NCBI GenBank assembly: GCA_003447535.1
Contig: DLYY01000091.1
Location: 3,982-34,861, forward strand
Reading direction: 5' to 3'
From: Bacteroidota bacterium
GTDB taxonomy: Bacteria > Bacteroidota > Bacteroidia > Chitinophagales > UBA8649
DNA: 30,880 nt
In this document: piece by piece, positions 18,093-25,070 of the stretch
Layout: each line of letters begins with the position of its first letter
Position numbering within the stretch: position 1 is the first letter of the stretch
Notes under the pieces: generated by a model
Told to the model about the DNA's origin: nothing
Database searches by the model: none
What the model saw: only the letters and a program-made list of their open reading frames with translations
Position numbers and translations under genes: made by a program

Positions 18093-19397
18093 ATGGCAGA
18101 ATTTATCGTTGAGGGTGGACATAAATTAAAAGGTTCAATAATCCCTCAAGGGGCAAAGAATGAAGCATTACAGATTGTATGTGCTGTGCTCCTTACCTCT
18201 GAAGAGGTGGTAATCAGTAATCTCCCACATATTCGAGATGTTTTGGCTCTAATCGATTTACTACGAGCAATCGGGGTAGAGGTAGAACAACAATCAACGG
18301 ATACGTATACTTTCCGTGCAAAAAATATTGATATCGACTACATGCGCAGCGACGATTTTAGAAAGCGCGCGGCATCGTTACGTGGTTCTATTATGATTAT
18401 GGGACCTTTACTTTCTCGATTTGGAAAAGCATTCATTCCAAAGCCTGGTGGGGATAAAATTGGTCAACGCCCATTAGATGCACATTTTCTTGGCTTTCAG
18501 CAGCTCGGAGCATCGTTTGAATTCGATACCAAAGATATTATGTATCGCGTCAAGGCAGATAACCTCCAAGGCGTTGATATGTTTATGACCGAGCCTTCAG
18601 TTACCGGAACAGCCAATGTCATTATGACGGCTGTTATGGCGAAGGGTAAAACCACTATTTACAATGCAGCATGTGAGCCTTACTTACAACAGCTTTGTAA
18701 AATGCTCATATCCATGGGTGCTGAAATTCAAGGTGTTGGTTCGAATTTGTTAACCATTGAAGGGGTAGAAGAACTCAAGGGCTGTGCGCACAGATTACTC
18801 CCTGACATGATTGAGATCGGCAGTTTTATTGGGCTGGCGGCGATGACACAAAGTGCACTTACCATTAAGGATGTCGCTTACAACGAACTTGGTCAGATAC
18901 CTGATACATTCAGACGTCTTGGAATCAACCTGCAACGTGATGGAGATGATATTGTAATACCAGAACAAGATCATTATGAAATTCAACGTTTGATCGATGG
19001 CTCTATCCCAACGATTTATGATGCTCCATGGCCGAATTTTACACCGGACCTTCTTTCCATAGTTTTAGTAACAGCTATACAAGCTAAAGGGAGTGTTCTT
19101 ATTCATCAGAAGATGTTTGAAAGCAGGCTTTTCTTTGTCGATAAGCTAAAGGATATGGGAGCCCAAATTACTCTTTGCGACCCTCATCGTGCAGTGGTAA
19201 TAGGAATGAATCGAGAACGCAACCTCCGAGGTATAATGATGAGTAGCCCTGATATTAGGGCAGGGGTTGCCCTTCTTATTGCGGCACTCTCAGCTGATGG
19301 CATAAGCCGTATATCCAATATCCATCAAATTGATCGAGGCTATCAGTTTATTGATGATCGCCTAAAATCGTTAGGGGCTCATATAGAAAGAAGGTAA
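18093..19397 (+). CDS. murA: UDP-N-acetylglucosamine 1-carboxyvinyltransferase MurA, Asp-type active site
   Basis: EPSP-synthase-fold enzyme of 434 residues, full length. It transfers enolpyruvate from PEP to UDP-GlcNAc, the first committed step of peptidoglycan synthesis in the cytoplasm. The substrate-binding K22-N23 pair is in QGAKNEAL, and conserved RAASLRGSIMIMGPLL (about 92-106) and GSFIGLAAM runs are present. The active-site loop reads KPGGDKIGQRPLD, so the residue matching E. coli Cys115 is Asp121 (GAT at 18453-18455). Asp at this position is known in Mycobacterium, Chlamydia and Borrelia and leaves the enzyme active but not alkylated by fosfomycin; I recall it in Bacteroidota too. 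It follows the DUF4290 gene closely and precedes grpE by about 58 bases, so a common transcript is likely. Confidence 0.96.
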   Translation: MAEFIVEGGHKLKGSIIPQGAKNEALQIVCAVLLTSEEVVISNLPHIRDVLALIDLLRAIGVEVEQQSTDTYTFRAKNIDIDYMRSDDFRKRAASLRGSIMIMGPLLSRFGKAFIPKPGGDKIGQRPLDAHFLGFQQLGASFEFDTKDIMYRVKADNLQGVDMFMTEPSVTGTANVIMTAVMAKGKTTIYNAACEPYLQQLCKMLISMGAEIQGVGSNLLTIEGVEELKGCAHRLLPDMIEIGSFIGLAAMTQSALTIKDVAYNELGQIPDTFRRLGINLQRDGDDIVIPEQDHYEIQRLIDGSIPTIYDAPWPNFTPDLLSIVLVTAIQAKGSVLIHQKMFESRLFFVDKLKDMGAQITLCDPHRAVVIGMNRERNLRGIMMSSPDIRAGVALLIAALSADGISRISNIHQIDRGYQFIDDRLKSLGAHIERR

Positions 19398-19455
19398 AGG
19401 TGTTTTCTGCCATTATGGCGCGATTTGTAGTTTAGCAAGGAATTTGAGGGACCAG

Positions 19456-20064
19456 ATGCAATACTTTAGTATGGCGACAAATAAAGATCAAACACATCAA
19501 GAGGAAAAGAGGCCTCAACATGAGCCTTTTGCTGAGAAGGAAGGGCAGGAAGATTCATCACTGAATGAAACAGAAGACGCTGACGAAGGCGCTCCTGAGA
19601 CCAGCCCTGAAGAACGTTTTGCCTTGTTAGAAGTTGAATTGGCTCAACAAAAGGATAAATACCTTCGGATGTTTGCTGATTTTGACAATGCCAAGCGTCG
19701 TCATGCTCGTGAAAAGCAAGAATGGTTTTCCACGGCAGGGAAAGATGTCATCCTTGACATTCTACCTGTAGTTGATGATTTTGAGCGAGCAATGCATATG
19801 GAATCGGTTGATGTAAACACCGATGAAAAATTGGAGTCTGAAGGTGTACAACTTATTTATCAAAAGTTAGCAGGCGTACTCAAAAAACGTGGGATTGAGG
19901 CAGTTGACGCGTATGGAATGCCATTCGATGATGCATTGCACGAAGCGCTCACAGAGATTCCCGCTGATCCGGAAATGAAAGGCAAGGTGGTCGATGTGGT
20001 TGAGAAAGGATATACCATGAATGGTAAACTTATCCGTCATGCGAAAGTAGTAGTAGGAAAATAA
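19456..20064 (+). CDS. grpE: Nucleotide exchange factor GrpE
   Basis: DnaK nucleotide exchange factor of about 202 residues. An acidic, Gln/Glu-rich disordered N-terminus is followed by a long helix (LLEVELAQQKDKYLRMFADFDNAKRR) that forms the dimer stalk, then WFSTAGKDVILDILPVVDDFERAM and a C-terminal beta domain ending KLIRHAKVVVGK. These are standard GrpE landmarks. Three starts are possible: TTG 19444, ATG 19456 or ATG 19471. I chose 19456 because GAGGG lies about 5 bases upstream; the 19471 start (MATNKDQ) is equally plausible biologically. It ends 1 base before dnaJ and is therefore surely co-transcribed with it. No CIRCE or other heat-shock operator was found upstream. dnaK is not in the window. 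Confidence 0.94.
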   Translation: MQYFSMATNKDQTHQEEKRPQHEPFAEKEGQEDSSLNETEDADEGAPETSPEERFALLEVELAQQKDKYLRMFADFDNAKRRHAREKQEWFSTAGKDVILDILPVVDDFERAMHMESVDVNTDEKLESEGVQLIYQKLAGVLKKRGIEAVDAYGMPFDDALHEALTEIPADPEMKGKVVDVVEKGYTMNGKLIRHAKVVVGK

Positions 20065-20065
20065 T

Positions 20066-21205
20066 ATGGCGAAGCGAGATTTTTACGAGGTACTCGGAGT
20101 GGACAAAGGGGCTAGTCAAGGAGAGATTAAGAAAGCTTATCGGAAGACGGCATTAAAGTATCATCCTGATCGCAATCAAGGCGATAATTCAGCAGAAGAA
20201 AAGTTTAAAGAGGCCGCAGAGGCTTACGAGGTCCTTGGTGATGAGCAAAAGCGTACTCGATACGATCAATATGGTCACCGAGCCTTTGAAGGAAATGCCG
20301 GTGGAGGCCATGGCGGAATGGATTTCGAAGATATCTTTTCCCGTTTTGGCGACTTGTTTGGTGACGGAGGCGGGGGTGGAGGAGGATTTGGAAGCTTTTT
20401 TGGTGGAGGTGGAGGAGGCCGCCAGCGTGTGGTTAAAGGATCAAGCCTTCGAGTTAAAATTAAGTTAACGCTCGAAGAAATGGCCTCTGGTGTCGAAAAG
20501 AAAATCAAGATACAACGCTTGGTTAATGCGAAAGGGCTAACCTATGACAACTGTTCGGTGTGTAACGGGCAGGGAAGTGTTATGCGAGTTACCAATACAA
20601 TCTTAGGTCAAATGCGCACGACACAAACCTGTGCAAACTGCAATGGCTCAGGAAAAGTAGTAAGTAATCGACCAGCAGGTACAGATGGTAACGGTCAGAA
20701 AAGAGAAGAACAAGTCGTAACCATCGACGTGCCTGCCGGCGTTGAGGAGGGCATGCAATTATCGGTTAGAGGCGAAGGGAATGAAGGGCCTAATGGCGGG
20801 ATAAGCGGTGACCTAGTCGTAGTGATTGAAGAGATTGCGCATGTAGACTTTGTTCGTGATGGACAAAACGTGCTTTATAATTTATTGGTGAGCTTTCCCG
20901 ACATGGTCAATGGTAACTCATCAATTGAAGTGCCAACGCTGACTGGGCGCGCAAAAATTAAGATACCTAGCGGAACTCCTTCAGGAAAAATTTTCCGCTT
21001 AAATGGTAAAGGCTTTCCTTCGGTTAATGGCTATGGTAAAGGCGACCAGCTGATTTACGTTAATGTATTTATTCCGAAATCTGTAACGTCTACAACGAAA
21101 AAGATAATTCAAAGTTTGGAAGATGACGGCGGAGCTTCAGTAGAAAGTCAAGCCTCGGATAAGTCTTTCTTTGATGGTTTTTTATCGATGTTCCGAAATA
21201 ACTAG
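20066..21205 (+). CDS. dnaJ: Chaperone DnaJ with only one zinc centre
   Basis: Hsp40 co-chaperone of 379 residues that delivers clients to DnaK and triggers its ATPase. The J domain (1-70) has the catalytic HPD at 33-35. A Gly-rich linker with two poly-Gly runs spans about 78-119. The substrate-binding domains and C-terminal dimer region follow (GDLVVVIEEIAH, GKIFRLNGKGFPSVNGYGKGD). The central zinc region is reduced: canonical DnaJ has four CxxCxGxG repeats, but here only two remain, CSVCNGQG (163-170) and CANCNGSG (189-196). Position 1 has become NAKGLTYDN and position 4 RPAGTDGNGQ, and the whole protein has just four Cys. By spacing these are repeats 2 and 3, which form zinc centre II; centre I (repeats 1 and 4) is gone. 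I recall the same pattern in Flavobacterium DnaJ. It starts 1 base after grpE and ends tail-to-tail with the biotin carrier gene. Confidence 0.95.
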   Translation: MAKRDFYEVLGVDKGASQGEIKKAYRKTALKYHPDRNQGDNSAEEKFKEAAEAYEVLGDEQKRTRYDQYGHRAFEGNAGGGHGGMDFEDIFSRFGDLFGDGGGGGGGFGSFFGGGGGGRQRVVKGSSLRVKIKLTLEEMASGVEKKIKIQRLVNAKGLTYDNCSVCNGQGSVMRVTNTILGQMRTTQTCANCNGSGKVVSNRPAGTDGNGQKREEQVVTIDVPAGVEEGMQLSVRGEGNEGPNGGISGDLVVVIEEIAHVDFVRDGQNVLYNLLVSFPDMVNGNSSIEVPTLTGRAKIKIPSGTPSGKIFRLNGKGFPSVNGYGKGDQLIYVNVFIPKSVTSTTKKIIQSLEDDGGASVESQASDKSFFDGFLSMFRNN

Positions 21206-21687
21206 TTTGATTGAAACTCAATCAACACCTTGTTTTTTTCGACATTTTCTCCTTGGCTCACATGGACCTTCGCAACGATTTGATTATCGGTCTGAGCCTT
21301 GAGTAGGTTTTCCATTTTCATTGCTTCAAGTTTAATTAAAGCTTGTCCTTTTTGAACTACATCACCTGGTTTCACCTCTACACTGAGTACGAGTCCTGGC
21401 ATAGGTGCTATTAACGGTTGATTTTGTGTCGACTCCTCGGAGTCAAAGCCCATTTTTTCCAGCAGCTCATCCCATTGATCCTGATATCTTAGGCTTAGGT
21501 CCTTCCCATCAATGGAAAAGGTTATTGTCTTGTTACTTCGATTGATCTGTTGGAGATGGGCAAGAGTTAGTCTTTTAGTTTGCGGATTAATCCATCGATA
21601 GACTCCAGGTTTTACTAATTCCCATGATGTATGTGTATCGTTGCCCAAGTCGATGGTTATGTCGGTATGTTCAATAATACATTTCAT
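21202..21687 (-). CDS. Biotin/lipoyl carrier protein (acyl-CoA carboxylase BCCP subunit)
   Basis: Small carrier protein of 161 residues. The C-terminal half (about 91-159) is a biotinyl/lipoyl domain beginning PLIAPMPGLVLSVEV and holding EAMKMEN, with biotin attached at K124. The N-terminal 80 residues have no recognisable motif but match the general layout of the stand-alone carrier subunit of acetyl- or propionyl-CoA carboxylases in Bacteroidota, where a biotin carboxylase and a carboxyltransferase normally accompany it. Neither partner is next to it here. It is transcribed against dnaJ, and the two stop codons share the palindrome CTAG at 21202-21205. Its start is divergent from the M1 peptidase across 84 bases. 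The carrier assignment is firm; which carboxylase it serves is unknown. Confidence 0.88.
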   Translation of the reverse strand: MKCIIEHTDITIDLGNDTHTSWELVKPGVYRWINPQTKRLTLAHLQQINRSNKTITFSIDGKDLSLRYQDQWDELLEKMGFDSEESTQNQPLIAPMPGLVLSVEVKPGDVVQKGQALIKLEAMKMENLLKAQTDNQIVAKVHVSQGENVEKNKVLIEFQSN

Positions 21688-21771
21688 AATAAAATCTTTA
21701 CCTCTTGATTTCCGTTATAGATAGTCAGAATCCACGAATTCATTAGTAGTTTAGCGAAAATAACTTTTACA

Positions 21772-24426
21772 ATGAGATTTAACCTTGTACACGTCGTATC
21801 GTTTTCTATTCTTTTGGCATTTCTGTCCTCGTGTAAAACAGGAAAGGATGTTTATTCTTGGGAATATGATGTTTTATATCCGGCAGAAAGTGATGATTTA
21901 TATTATGACGATGAGGAGGATTATATGGCTCCTGTCAAGGAAATTTTTCAGTCCTCTGCTACTCGGCACTGGGATCTCCTTCATACTCGTCTAGACATTG
22001 GCTTTGACATGGAAATGGAATACGTTCTAGGTAAGGCAGAAATCACCCTAACCCCATATTTCTACAGTCAAAATCAAGTCGTGTTGGACGCGAAAGGAAT
22101 GGACCTTCATGATATAATGGTAAACGATAAAGAGGCATTTTTTAACTATGACGGTCAACAAGTAACAATACTCTTAGAAGATGAGGTGTCTAGGGAGGAG
22201 AACATCACGGTGGTCATTGAGTATACTGCAAAGCCCTCGGAATTGGAAATGAGTACAGCCTCTGACGCTATTGAGGATGATCGCGGGCTCTATTTTATCA
22301 ATGCACGGGGAGAAGACCCCAATAAACCTACACAGATTTGGACTCAAGGAGAGCCAGAATCAAACTCAGTATGGTTTCCTACAATCGATAAACCCAATGA
22401 GCGCTGTACCCAAGAAGTTTTTGTAACGGTTGACAACCGTTTTGTAACATTATCTAATGGCTTATTGATCAATAGTAAAGAAAATAGTGATGGGACAAGA
22501 ACAGATTATTGGAAGCAAGATCTACCGCATGCACCGTATCTTTTTATGCTAAGTATTGGAGATTATGCCGTTGTAAAGGACACATGGAGAGATATTGATG
22601 TCCATTATTTTGTGGAGCAGGAGTATGAAGATAATGCCAGAGGAATTTTCAAGAATACTCCTGAGATGTTGAGTTTTTTCTCAGATGTTTTGCGTTATGA
22701 TTTTCCTTGGGACAAGTATCATCAGGTTGCGGTACGGGATTTTGTCTCTGGAGCAATGGAAAATACTTCAGCTGTCATCTTTGGAGACTTTGTTCAACAA
22801 ACAGCCCGGGAACAGCTGGATGGAGATTTTGAGGACATTGTCTCCCACGAACTTTTTCATCATTGGTTTGGAGACTTAGTAACCTGTGAGTCTTGGGCAA
22901 ATATTCCACTCAATGAATCCTTTGCTACCTATGGTGAGGTTATGTGGCGAGAGCACAAATACGGGGCAGACGATTCTGACTTTAAGCGGTTAGATGATCG
23001 GTTATCCTATTTTAACGAGGCGCAAAGCAAGCAAGTGGACCTTATTCGTTACGACCATGATTTGCCGGGCGATATGTTTGATCGACACTCCTATGAAAAA
23101 GGAGGCGCCATCCTTCATATGCTTCGAGCTGAAGTAGGAGATGAAGCGTTCTATACAGCGCTTAATAAGTATTTAGTTGACAATGCCTATTCGGACGTTG
23201 AAATTCATGAGTTACGAATGGCTTTTGAGGATGTAACAGGTAGAGACTTTATGCCTTTTTTCAATCAATGGTTTTTTGCATCAGGGCATCCGATTGTGGA
23301 GTATTCTATAAGTCACACCTATGACGAGTTTGGTGAACCCATAACGGATTTGACATTCACTCAAAGTGCCTCTGCGGAAGATTCATTATTGTACGCCCTT
23401 TCGATTCCTTATGCTATTTATTCGGAGTCATCTGATGAGTACGAAATGAGAACATTCTACTTGGAGGATTATATGGATTGGGTTAATCTAAATGGTCACA
23501 ATAACGTCCTTATTGATCCAAGAGGTGAGTTGTTGATTGAATGGGATCAATACACTGGATTTGATGCTGGTCATGTTCCTATGTATATGAGTCAAATGAA
23601 AAATGCTCCTTGGGCCTATGCTCGTTTTAAGGCGTTTGATAAGCTTTATTATAACATCTATGATGATGACTCATTAAATATGTTTTATGCTGTTGGATTA
23701 AAGGATGCATTTCATAAGAATCGTCTAAATGTACTTGAGTCAATGAATGAGTCTGTGGGATATGCTTTTGAGTTTGTCGTCGACCCAAGCAATCTTTTTT
23801 CCTCTGAAGTACTTGCTTTAGTTCAAGATCTTGCGAGAAGTGATTCAAACTATGCAGTACAAGCGGAGGCGTTAAAGGTTCTTTTAGCTGTCGATGCTAA
23901 CGCACACCGAGACTTTTTTACTAAAGCATTGTCTTCTCCTTCTATTGCAGTTACTGCGGAAGCCATGATGGCCATGGCAGATATTGACTTGGATAAAGCC
24001 CTGCCGTATGCTGAAAAAGAGCAGAATACAACAAATTTCACCATGCTTGATGCTGTGGGAACAATTTATGCTCAAAGCGGTGATGCTAAGTACCAGGACT
24101 ACTTTGAGAATTATGTCAATGGTGAAAATGGGGAGTACCAGACATACTACGCCATGTACTATTATTCTAAGCTACTTGCAGGACTTGATCGTGAGGCAGT
24201 TATGCGTGGGCTTGATTTTTTCGAGTATTATCTCAATAATGAGAATGGTGAATATGTAAGTAACGTGGCATTAAGCGGAATGGAGCGTGTGGCGGCAGGC
24301 CTAAATGAACGACTAGCGGAAGGTGAGTTGATTGAATGGATGCCAGAAGTTGACGCCCGCATCGAGGCAATAAGCAATGCCTACTTTGGCTTTGAGGACG
24401 TAGAAGAACTTGAAGAAGCCGAGTAA
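21772..24426 (+). CDS. M1 family aminopeptidase lipoprotein
   Basis: Zinc metallopeptidase of 884 residues removing N-terminal amino acids from peptides. A lipoprotein signal (hydrophobic run ending FLSSC, lipid Cys21) anchors it outside the cytoplasm. The exopeptidase motif GAMEN is at 327-331, and the zinc site is H359-E360-x-x-H363 with the third ligand E382 (HELFHHWF ... LNESFA), the exact HExxH-18-E spacing. SYEKGGAIL supplies the conserved Tyr. An N-terminal beta domain precedes it (about 65-270), and helical repeats fill about 600-860, with NGENGEY and NNENGEY recurring near 783 and 823. Residues 30-55 right after the lipid anchor are strikingly acidic, and the C-terminus is acidic too. 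There is no type IX C-terminal sorting domain. It stands alone, ended by a strong terminator. The likely role is nutrient peptide digestion at the envelope. Confidence 0.94.
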   Translation: MRFNLVHVVSFSILLAFLSSCKTGKDVYSWEYDVLYPAESDDLYYDDEEDYMAPVKEIFQSSATRHWDLLHTRLDIGFDMEMEYVLGKAEITLTPYFYSQNQVVLDAKGMDLHDIMVNDKEAFFNYDGQQVTILLEDEVSREENITVVIEYTAKPSELEMSTASDAIEDDRGLYFINARGEDPNKPTQIWTQGEPESNSVWFPTIDKPNERCTQEVFVTVDNRFVTLSNGLLINSKENSDGTRTDYWKQDLPHAPYLFMLSIGDYAVVKDTWRDIDVHYFVEQEYEDNARGIFKNTPEMLSFFSDVLRYDFPWDKYHQVAVRDFVSGAMENTSAVIFGDFVQQTAREQLDGDFEDIVSHELFHHWFGDLVTCESWANIPLNESFATYGEVMWREHKYGADDSDFKRLDDRLSYFNEAQSKQVDLIRYDHDLPGDMFDRHSYEKGGAILHMLRAEVGDEAFYTALNKYLVDNAYSDVEIHELRMAFEDVTGRDFMPFFNQWFFASGHPIVEYSISHTYDEFGEPITDLTFTQSASAEDSLLYALSIPYAIYSESSDEYEMRTFYLEDYMDWVNLNGHNNVLIDPRGELLIEWDQYTGFDAGHVPMYMSQMKNAPWAYARFKAFDKLYYNIYDDDSLNMFYAVGLKDAFHKNRLNVLESMNESVGYAFEFVVDPSNLFSSEVLALVQDLARSDSNYAVQAEALKVLLAVDANAHRDFFTKALSSPSIAVTAEAMMAMADIDLDKALPYAEKEQNTTNFTMLDAVGTIYAQSGDAKYQDYFENYVNGENGEYQTYYAMYYYSKLLAGLDREAVMRGLDFFEYYLNNENGEYVSNVALSGMERVAAGLNERLAEGELIEWMPEVDARIEAISNAYFGFEDVEELEEAE

Positions 24427-24443
24427 TAGAAAGTAGTGAAAGC

Positions 24444-24472
24444 AAAAAAGGGGGCATTTGCCCCCTTTTTTT
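24444..24472 (+). terminator. Bidirectional Rho-independent terminator
   Basis: Directly after the M1 peptidase gene, AAAAAA leads into GGGGGC, an ATTT loop, GCCCCC and a run of seven T. The perfect 6-bp GC stem with A and T tracts on both sides works on either strand, so it can end both the rightward peptidase transcript and the leftward DUF1573 transcript. It is the clearest terminator in the window. Confidence 0.95.
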
Positions 24473-24495
24473 ATAATATATATTCGATTTGGTGA

Positions 24496-24909
24496 CTACT
24501 GCACTACAGTGCCTTTAATCGTGAGGCGAACTGTTTTGGATTCCCCGTTGTAGGTATAGTTTACGGTTACATTCTTTGTAAATGCACCTACACGATTAAC
24601 GTCGTATTTCACTTTGATTTCTCCTATTGCCCCTGGCATAACCGGTGCGTCGGGACATTTTGGTACAGTACATCCACAAGATCCTTTACAATTACTTATG
24701 ATCACAGGACTATTCCCTTTGTTGGTGAACGTAAAGAGTTTAGTTGCTGCGTCTTGATCACCTTTTGTAACCGTGCCGTAATCAATAGTCATTGATTCGA
24801 AGGCAAGAACTTCTTCTTCTCCTTCAGATACTAGGTTGAGGTCTGTAGCCTGAGCTTGTGCTGTTGAGAACATAACAACAGCAGCGAAAAATAGCGATAA
24901 ATATTTCAT
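24496..24909 (-). CDS. Exported DUF1573 domain protein
   Basis: Small secreted protein of 137 residues. The start was set at the ATG at 24909 because it gives a clean signal peptide (MKYLSLFFAAVVMFSTAQAQ, cleavage near residue 20); a longer reading from 24951 would add 14 unlikely residues in front. The mature part is a single Ig-like DUF1573 domain recognised by FDYG-like TIDYGTV (41-47), FTNKGNSPVIIS and PGAIGEIKVKYD. Function of the family is unknown; it is abundant in Bacteroidota and thought to be periplasmic or outer-membrane associated. It carries four cysteines in a tight cluster (74, 78, 80, 85) around the usual SCGCT, two more than the core motif. It is divergent from tetR and convergent with the M1 gene through the shared terminator. 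Confidence 0.88.
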   Translation of the reverse strand: MKYLSLFFAAVVMFSTAQAQATDLNLVSEGEEEVLAFESMTIDYGTVTKGDQDAATKLFTFTNKGNSPVIISNCKGSCGCTVPKCPDAPVMPGAIGEIKVKYDVNRVGAFTKNVTVNYTYNGESKTVRLTIKGTVVQ

Positions 24910-24924
24910 GTTAATTTTTTTGTC

Positions 24925-25024
24925 AAATGGTCTATTCAAACTTTGTGCCAAATAACGAAGAATTCATTGATATTCCCAATGCTTTTATGTAAATGGTCTT
25001 TGAAAGTTTTTTGGAAACTTTGTG
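24925..25024 (+). repeat. Duplicated two-part motif in the DUF1573/tetR intergenic region
   Basis: Two blocks occur twice in the same order and orientation: AAATGGTCT at 24925-24933 and 24991-24999, and AAACTTTGTG at 24938-24947 and 25015-25024. They are 4 bases apart in the first copy and 15 in the second; the extra bases in the second copy hold AAAGTTT, the inverted partner of AAACTTT. The copies sit in front of DUF1573 and tetR respectively, as would suit one regulator acting on both genes. Confidence 0.6.
24949..24980 (-). promoter_or_regulatory. Possible promoter of the DUF1573 gene
   Basis: On the reverse strand, ATTGG (24980-24976) and GTTATTTG (24956-24949) are separated by about 20 bases and lie about 40 bases ahead of the ATG. 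This resembles the Bacteroidota sigma pattern (TTTG near -33, TAnnTTTG near -7), but both boxes have mismatches, so this is a tentative call. Confidence 0.3.
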
Positions 25025-25040
25025 AACAAAAAAAGTTTCC
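25003..25040. promoter_or_regulatory. Probable TetR operator: three AAAGTTT half-sites in overlapping palindromes
   Basis: Two perfect inverted repeats share an arm. AAAGTTT (25003-25009), 5 bases, AAACTTT (25015-25021) is one. GGAAACTTT (25013-25021), 10 bases, AAAGTTTCC (25032-25040) is the other. They end 30 bases before the tetR ATG, the usual place for an autoregulatory operator of a TetR-family repressor guarding a downstream efflux operon. Binding is inferred from position and symmetry only. Confidence 0.55.
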
Positions 25041-25070
25041 ATCGTGTTAAGTTTGCATCTGAATAGTCAA

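Noticed and set aside
19409..19419. GCCATTATGGC palindrome between murA and grpE as a heat-shock operator
   Set aside because: It is only 5 bp per arm and does not resemble CIRCE or other known heat-shock elements.
20275..20508. Proline-rich open frame antisense to dnaJ
   Set aside because: The poly-Pro runs are simply the reverse complement of the poly-Gly linker codons of DnaJ.
24300..24426. Type IX secretion C-terminal sorting domain on the M1 peptidase
   Set aside because: The C-terminus is acidic and helical, lacking the beta-sandwich pattern of sorting domains, and the protein has a lipoprotein signal instead.
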